From Metellina segmentata (taxonomy: Eukaryota; Arthropoda; Arachnida; Araneae; Tetragnathidae): DNA of 64,000 bases. The position numbers and the translations under genes were made by a program. Shown piece after piece: positions 58,062 through 64,000 of the stretch; positions within the stretch are counted from its first letter, which is position 1, and every line of letters starts with the position of its first letter. Under the pieces are notes generated by a model. It was not told where the DNA came from and ran no database searches. It saw nothing but the letters and a program-made list of their open reading frames with translations. The stretch lies in assembly GCA_947359465.1 (NCBI GenBank), contig OX375882.1, forward strand, positions 52,822,509 through 52,886,508. Direction: 5' to 3'.

Positions 58062-58127
58062 GAGGAGTATCGTCAGATACAACCTGTAGTTGGAGCTTTT
58101 TTGAGCTACAAACCAGAACACATCGCT
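58062..58127 (+). CDS. candidate internal exon of an unidentified host gene
   Basis: Sixty-six bases lie between a strong acceptor (TTGTTTTTCCACAG) and a strong donor (GTAAGTTT). In frame 0 they read EEYRQIQPVVGAFLSYKPEH plus IA, without a stop; a second frame is open too. The peptide looks protein-like and loosely recalls the last part of a GRIP domain (PV...L.FSPEE), but I would not name it. No neighbouring exon was found on either side within the window, so flanking exons would have to lie beyond the SINE or the gypsy remnant. Chance co-occurrence of the two sites is the main alternative. Confidence 0.4.
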
Positions 58128-58439
58128 GTAAGTTTACCTACAGATTACTGTGAATTAAGGTTATTATGTGCATAAAGATGTTTGAGAATTCGCAAACATT
58201 AAAAATCACCAAAAGGATAATAGCATGTGTTGTAACATTTTCAAAAGTAGCCTGTTGCACCACATTGCTTGTTATATTTTGAACTATCAAGCCATTACGG
58301 CATTGTGCATGACAGTTCTGTTTCGTGTCCTTAAACATAAAAAAAGGAAAACAATTGTTTTAAGAATGAGCACCACCTTCACCCGACATAACATGGGTTA
58401 CAATTGAAAAATTATCAAATGGTGAGTAGTGACATACAC
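58128..58439. other. non-coding stretch
   Basis: Short frames on both strands (58138-58338, 58225-58407) have no known domain. Confidence 0.4.
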
Positions 58440-60720
58440 TTTGTCTCTAGGTAAGTAATAAGGAGCACTCCGTCGCTTTCTATCACCACTTTCTTTACGT
58501 AAGTCTTGTTGCATTTCAGCTACTTCTTTCGCCTCAGACATAAACTTTGAAAATCTTTTTAGATACAGTGTAATTTCTGGTACAAATGTATCTTTTAAGA
58601 TAACATTTCGAAGGTCATTTTGAACGTCGTCGACTGTGCAGAGTTCTCTTCCAAAAGTTAGGAAGGCAGCAGTTTACCAGTCGAGATACACTTGGCAGTG
58701 TTCATGGCAAATCTGATGGAGGGAAGTTTTACACTCAATTGTCGTGTTTGTCTTCAACTAGGATGACAAGACGTGGTTTGAGATCACGGTTTTTCGTTTC
58801 AAAAGGATTTGCTTGTGGAAGGTATACATGAATAAATGATTGGTGGATCTCCAGAAGGTAACACAGTTGTTGCATAACAGAAGAGACAAATTGGGTACCG
58901 TTGTCGCTGACAATCTTTCGAGGTTATCCTTATCTAAGGAAGACTTATTCCACCAGCACAGTTGAATATTTTCTTGCAGTTGCATTTGGCAGGGCAAAGA
59001 AATTTACCCACCTAGTGGCAACGTCTTCAATAATAAAAATCCATTTTTTTTCTTACCATTGCTCTCTGTGAGAGGGCCGAAAATATATATTGCTATAGTT
59101 TCGAATCTTTGTGCCTGCACTGGAGTTTGCAGAAAGCCAGCAGGTTTTTGGTTTGAGGCTTTGAATCGGGCACTATCAAGACAGTCATTGACATAATTGG
59201 TAATGAACTTCCTTATACCGGTTCCGATATAGCGTTTTGCTATCCTATGGTAAGTTCCATCTGAACCATAGTGTCCTGCAGCAGAACCATGGTGTTCTTT
59301 CAGGATTTTATCCCTTTCATGGGAAGGAACAACCAACTGAGCCTCTTCATTTTCAGAGTCATGGGAATACCTATAGAGTATACCCTGATTCATGAGGTAT
59401 CCTCTTTCTAACCAATTGTGAAGGTAAACGTATTTATCATCATCCTCGAAGCAATGGATGATTTTTCTGAGATCTCCATCCCTTAGCTGTTCATTCCTTA
59501 TCTCGTTGGGTGATCTTGCAGGGAAGTCTACAGAAACAGAATTCTCTTCGTAGGAAGGTATTTCTTGATCATAGTCCAGGCGAGACAGCATTTCTGCGAC
59601 TACATTTGATTTTCCAGGTATCTACTTTAAAGTTTTGTTAAAAGATTGCAGTTGTAATGCCCAACAGGCTAACCTTCCCAGGGTGATTTTAATTTCATTA
59701 GCCACTTGAGTGGTTTGTGGTCAGATGATACAGTAATTTTGGAACCTTCTATATAACATCTAAATTTGTTGATTGCCCATATGACTGCAAGGGCTTCTCG
59801 CTCTGTAGTACAATAATTTCTTTCCGCAGGGCTTAAGAGTCTGCTGATGTATTCTATCGGATGTTCTTCCTTGTCAGAAGCTTGAAGAAAGACTGCCCCA
59901 AGGGCATAGTTGCTAGCATCTGTTCTAAGTACAAAAGGTTTTGTAAAGTCAGCTTGATTTAAAATGGGAGATGAGCCCATGCAATTCTTTACGGAGGTGA
60001 AAGCATTTTGTTCATGTTCAGTTCATGTCCAAACTGATTTTTTCTTTGTAAGGTTAGACGAGCAATTTCAGACAAGTTAGGTATGAATTTTCGATACCAT
60101 TAGCAGGTTTGTAAAAAGGATTGTACCTGTTTCACATTTTTCGGACATTGGATTTTCTGAACAGCTGGTATTTTCTGAGGGTCTACTTCAATTCTACGGA
60201 AAGTAACCCAAAGTCTAAGATATTTTACTTGAGAACAAGCAAAATGGCGCTTGCTGCGATTGGCTTGGAGCTCATAGTTTTCTAGTTTTAGGAAAACTTG
60301 CTCACGGTGAAGGAGGTATTGATCAAAGATGGGAGATAATTCAATGATGTCATCCAGATATGCCATGGCAGGCAACTTTCGACAGAACATGTCCATAAGT
60401 CTCTGGAACGTGGCAGGAGCATTTCGGAGACCAAAAGGCATTATCTTGAATCGGAATGTTCCAAAAGGACAGACAAACGCAGTTTTATCTCAATCAGCAG
60501 GATACACGTTGATCTGGTGATATCCTGCCTTTAAATCGATGGTTGACATAAATGTCGTATATTTTGCACTTAGGAGCAGGTCATCCATTCTGGGGAGTGG
60601 ATACGAATCAGGACCTGTTATTTCATTTAGTTTGCGGTAGTCAATACATAAACGCACTGTATTATCAGGCTTTGGGATCAAAGCCACAGGAGCCCCACGT
60701 GGGGCTCCAGTTTTAACCGC
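58440..60720 (-). pseudogene. Ty3/gypsy pol remnant (RT, RNase H, integrase)
   Basis: Read right to left from 60720. Reverse transcriptase: GAPVALIPKPDNTVRLCIDY, STIDLKAGYHQI, PFGLRNAPATFQRLMDMF and AYLDDI, so the catalytic YxDD is intact. RNase H: FVLRTDASNYALGAV, REALAVIWAINKFR and SSDHKPLKWLMKL. Integrase: zinc-binding EHHGSAAGHYGSDGTYHRI and CLDSARFKASN, then the core with IYIFGPLTESNGKK (first aspartate changed to tyrosine), IVSDNGTQFVSS and ANPFETKNRDLK with the glutamate. About five frame changes and several stops. Gag, protease and LTRs are not adjacent. It belongs to a different gypsy lineage from the 49-54 kb element. Confidence 0.9.
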
Positions 60721-61024
60721 CTTCCTTGGCTAGCTCGCTTTTTGGATTTAGGAAAAACAATTAAAAGAAAGAAGGGCCAGTTTAAATTTAAGTAAAAAGG
60801 TTGATTTACTTAATTAAGGAAAATTAAGTAAAGTTACAGAAGAGATAAACTTGATTAAATGGGTAGGATGCATCTCGCACACAAATGGCGAACGCCAGGG
60901 AAGCGAGACGCAAGTTTTTGGACAACCTGTCCTCAAGAGAGCATGAAAACAAAGTGGCTCTTAATATCTCTTCAACTACCAAATTCACTGTGGTACTCAT
61001 GGCGCCATCTCTCGGTAGGACCAT
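60721..61024. other. possible LTR-like sequence beside the pol remnant
   Basis: Just upstream of the minus-strand pol the composition changes, and an ATGGCGCCAT palindrome lies near 60997. No LTR pair, TG/CA ends or primer site could be identified, and the position would mean gag and protease are deleted. Confidence 0.25.
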
Positions 61025-61112
61025 GAAATGAAATATATGACTGTCACAGAAGAATGAAATGAAATTTGACTGTCACCGAAGAAGGAAATGAAATATATGA
61101 CTGTCACATCTG
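61025..61112 (+). repeat. short degenerate tandem repeat
   Basis: GAAATGAAATATATGACTGT and CACAGAAGAATGAAATGAAA recur about two and a half times with a period near 33 bp (for example ATGACTGTCACAGAAG, TTGACTGTCACCGAAG, ATGACTGTCACATCTG). Confidence 0.75.
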
Positions 61113-62237
61113 TAATATCCTTATTACGAGATATCTTGGGCCAAAAAAAATTGCCCAGAGCTTTATTGACGAGATCTTGTCAAAACCACTTGGAAGATTT
61201 AGTAGGTCTATGTATGATCCATTAATTATAATCTCAAATGTCAGAAAAAGTTTTTAATTTTCAAAGAGGTCCTTGAACTGAAAAAATTATGATGAAGAAT
61301 ATGTGAGTTTTGAGAATACCGTACTAGAGCATAATTTGAAAGTGCTCTTTCCCCATGCACAATAAGTGACTAAATAACTACATCTATTAGTTGAAGGAAC
61401 CCATGAATCATTTCCACCTTTAAGAAGATTCTGTTGTTCCCTAATTTCGAATCCTTTGGAAAGATTCTAATGTTACTTTTCTTGGAATAGAGCTCTAAGA
61501 ACAGATTTTATTGATCTCCTTTAAAATAGATTTTTTTTAAAGAAGAGAGAGATTTTACTGATTCCTTTCCTAGATTAGAATCATTTTGAAATGGTCTATT
61601 GTTATCCTCCTTGGAGTATAGCTTCTAGGAAAAATTCTATCCTTTATTTTCTTAAAATAGAATTTATTTGAAAAATTCTACTGCTCCTTTCCTAAGAATA
61701 TAATCCTTTGAAAATATTATCTTAGTTAAGATGGTCAAAATTGGGGAGGTAGCTATGCAGGAAAATCTGCTGTTTGCAAGATGGAATAATGCGCGTGTAC
61801 TCCTCATACGGTTAAGCTGTTAATTTGCTATTTGTAAGGCCTAGAAAAGAATTAAACTCCAATATGTCGACTCTATTAGTGCTCTAATTTGCAAAATAAA
61901 GTAAACACGCGAAATTAAAGATTCGGGATTTTGACAAAGTTCCGATGGTATGCTTATTCCTTGAGTGATAATCGACAGGTTTTTTATTCTTCTAGAACGT
62001 GTCCAACAAAAGTAAGATATACTTTAGAAAACTCCATTGAATCTGTTATAGTGAAAAGAAGATTTCAGCGGACATAGCAGCATTGGGATTCATACGAGTT
62101 TCGTTGCATCCCTGAACTTCTTGAAAATATAAGATAGTCTACAGAATCTGAAGGTATTGTAGTTTTGTTACTGTTCTTTCTCTAAACTTGTATTTTCCAT
62201 TCAGTGTTGCACAAAATGTATTCATCACTCATTTTAG
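61113..62237. other. upstream region of the transporter-like exon
   Basis: A plus-strand frame at about 61066-61257 (YLGPKKIAQSFIDEILSKPL) is open without a known domain. From 61430 to 61720 a degenerate pattern repeats (TCCTTTGGAAAGATTCTA, CTCCTTTAAAATAGATTTT, CTTTATTTTCTTAAAATAGA), suggesting an old ~50-60-bp tandem repeat. No clear promoter was seen. Confidence 0.35.
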
Positions 62238-62449
62238 GGATCACACAGACATCTAAATGAAGACTACAGGACTTAATAGTTGGAAGAGTTGGGGCATAAC
62301 AGTGATATGTAGCTTCGTTAACCTAATATCTATACTACCTGTTAGGTTAGCAGGACTGGTGTTTGTAGCGTTGACGGAACGCTATAACATAAGTAGAAAA
62401 ACAGCGGCACAGCCTCTCGTACTGGCCATCATCGTGCGCTGTATTTCTG
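62238..62449 (+). CDS. first coding exon, monocarboxylate-transporter-like (MFS) protein
   Basis: An acceptor-like CATTTTAG precedes 62238, and the ATG is at 62257. It opens MKTTGLNSWKSWGITVICSF and continues NLISILPVRLAGLVFVALTE, RYNISRKTAAQPLVL, AIIVRCISG before a GTAAGA donor at 62450, which splits a glycine codon in phase 1. The order D/N-SW..W....C...N...P.R..GLVFV...E.......A..P is what I know from the first membrane helix and first loop of monocarboxylate-transporter-like proteins, and their first coding exon often ends at a similar SG|P boundary. The product would sit in the plasma membrane and co-transport small organic acids with protons; the substrate cannot be inferred. The remaining exons are outside the window. 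This is the best host-gene candidate here. Confidence 0.62.
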
Positions 62450-62603
62450 GTAAGATGGTATAATTTCCTTCTTACTTATTTGAACGTAGCAACCACTCCG
62501 AAATTTACGACCAACAGTGCAACAGTATAGCATAAAGTAGCGTAAACCATATAGGAAATATAGAAGTAGAGTGACGAAACCTTTTAATGTGCCACATACA
62601 GAC

Positions 62604-62923
62604 TAGAGATGCGATATCGATGTCGATGTTTTCAAAACATCGATGTATTGGAGTCGATGTTTTCGTAACATCGATGTTTATACTTGTCGATGTTTTTATT
62701 ACGTCGATGTTTTATTTTTAAATAAAAAAAGTACCGTTATAAAAATTTAAAAAAAAAACAAGGAGCGTAATTTTTATAATGAGCAAATTGAACATACTTT
62801 TAGACCAATGTGCCAAGGGTGAAGGGTCTGAAAAGTAGGGATGCGACATCAATTTCGATGTTTTCAAAATATCGATGTTTTATAAAAAAACTTCGATGTT
62901 TGGCTGTCGATGTCGCATCACTA
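62604..62923. mobile_element. hAT-type non-autonomous element built on AACATCGATGTT
   Basis: 320 bp with ends TAGAGATGCGATATCGATG and, inverted, TAGTGATGCGACATCGACAG. A perfect 8-bp target duplication, ATACAGAC, flanks it (62596-62603 and 62924-62931). Eight-base duplications and TA-G-rich ends are hAT features. Inside are repeated TCGATGTTTT/AAAACATCGA words, several forming the perfect palindrome AACATCGATGTT. The middle (TGAGCAAATTGAACATACTT, GTGCCAAGGGTGAAGGGTCT) is shared with 63770-63850 and 28050-28110 in inverted order. A TAGGGATGCGACATC at 62837 suggests a nested or duplicated end. It lies in the first intron of the transporter-like gene, if that gene is real. Confidence 0.85.
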
Positions 62924-62931
62924 ATACAGAC

Positions 62932-63215
62932 ACAGGATCATGAGACCAAAATTAGTAGTAACTTGACCCTTAGACTACTTTAGTCTGCCTGGTTGAAACG
63001 AACATTTATGATGTGATTGGACCATGTGGGGGTAGAATTTTTTTTTATCCTACGCCCAGCTCAAGGCCTTTCCGCCATACGCTATTTTTATATCCAATAT
63101 AGCGAAGAAATTCCTCAGGAAGAAATATCCCTGATGTTAATGTCCTGTAAATTAGAGCACTCCGGAAGGCGTTGTCTGTTCATAAGTCTATCTCAACAAA
63201 GTGGACAGATAGGGG
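62932..63215. other. non-coding, presumed intron
   Basis: No exon recognised. The frame at 63017-63226 has no domain I know. Confidence 0.4.
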
Positions 63216-63223
63216 AAGTAGCC

Positions 63224-64000
63224 TAGGGATGCGACATCGATAACAAAACATCGATGTTCAAAACTAAAACATCGATGTTGATAATACATCGACCCAAAAA
63301 CATCGATGTTTTTAAAATTCAGTGTATTTAAACTTTTTCCCCCATTTCTTAAAACTGGTTTAGCAATTATTGATTAGACATCGCCAGGAAAACATCGATG
63401 CTTTGAAACTTTGATGTTCAAAATTAAAACATCGATCTTGATAGTACATCGTCGCAAAACCATCGATGTTTTTGATATTCAGTGTATTTAAATTTTTCCC
63501 CATTTCTTAAAACTAGTTTAGCAACTATTGATGCGACATCGACAGCAAAACATCGATGTTCAAAATTAAAACATTAATGTTGATAATACATCGCCCACAA
63601 ACCATCGATGTTTTTAAAATTCAGGGTATTTAAACTTGTTTCCCCATTTCTTAAAACTGGTTGAGCAACTAGTGATGCGACATCGGCTCCAATACATCGA
63701 TGTTTTTTTCTAAAACATCAATGTTTAGAAAACATCGATATCGATGTTTTATTCTACTTTTATTATCCTACTTTTCAGATCCTTCATCCTTGGTCACTTT
63801 GGTCTAAAAGAATGTTCAATTTGCTAATTATAAAAGTTATGCTACTTGGATATTTTTTTAATTTTTATAACGGTATTTTTTTCATTTAAAAATAAAACAT
63901 CGACAGCGTAAAAACATCGACAAGTATAAACATCGATGTTATAAAAACATCGACCCCAATACATCCATGTTAAATACATCGATGTTTTTTAAAAAAATCG
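63224..64000. mobile_element. larger member of the AACATCGATGTT family, cut by the window edge
   Basis: It starts TAGGGATGCGACATCGATAA at 63224 and carries three ~150-bp tandem units (about 63224-63380, 63381-63526, 63527-63680), each with GATGCGACATCG-type or CATCGNC words, two or three ACATCGATGTT palindromes and a conserved CCCATTTCTTAAAACTGGTT spacer. From about 63740 it follows the inverted sequence of the 62604 element. About ten CATCGATG palindromes occur in 780 bp. The right end and target duplication lie beyond the window. Confidence 0.82.

Noticed and set aside
1..64000. A multi-gene defence, biosynthetic or signalling system
   Set aside because: All recognisable multi-domain coding sequence belongs to mobile elements; only one or two isolated host exons are plausible.

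Overview
The window is a stretch of AT-rich, transposon-dominated nuclear DNA from a eukaryote, most likely an arthropod and probably an arachnid such as a spider. The reasons: Helitrons, Tc1/mariner, hAT, piggyBac, Mutator-like, Penelope-like and Ty3/gypsy elements are packed together; there is a tRNA-headed SINE with clean target duplications; GT-AG exon signals are present; and no bacterial operons or ribosome-binding sites are seen. The spider assignment rests on recalled resemblance of the gag proteins and the SINE, not on a search. Almost every long reading frame is a broken transposon protein or a shadow of one.

Layout. 1-13.6 kb: a full SINE, a GAGTAC-rich hAT-like repeat, a decayed Tc1 element cut by a truncated SINE, another Tc1 scrap, a small Helitron, and a Ty3/gypsy gag-protease remnant with its LTR end. 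13.6-20.3 kb: a broken Mutator-like transposase and a minus-strand gypsy gag with an inverted partial copy. 20.4-27.2 kb: a 6.8 kb segment bounded by CACTG inverted ends and a TA duplication, with 64-bp subterminal tandem repeats, that has swallowed a piggyBac-like element and a mariner. 27.2-36.4 kb: hAT scraps, a Tc1 remnant and two sister mariner-like transposons (29763-31216 and 34603-36105), each with a 359-codon transposase frame interrupted by one stop codon. 36.4-46 kb: a 650-bp repeat that is the empty site of the second mariner, an undescribed-looking 947-bp GGCTA-ended element with its own empty site, a Helitron and two SINEs. 46.8-56.5 kb: two Penelope-like elements head to head; the plus-strand one is split by a Ty3/gypsy retrotransposon (49104-53793) and then by a Helitron (54619-56217). 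56.9-64 kb: a SINE, a gypsy pol remnant on the minus strand, and copies of a hAT-type family built from the palindrome AACATCGATGTT.

Host genes are scarce. The best candidate is a first coding exon at 62257-62449 that looks like the start of a monocarboxylate-transporter-like (MFS) protein and ends at a GTAAGA donor. A 66-bp exon-like block at 58062-58127 has matching acceptor and donor sites but an unknown product.

I found no defence, biosynthetic or other multi-gene system. The most novel material is transposon biology: the AACATCGATGTT family, the CACTG/TA segment, the GGCTA element, and several insertions whose empty sites are preserved in the same window, so their order can be read directly.
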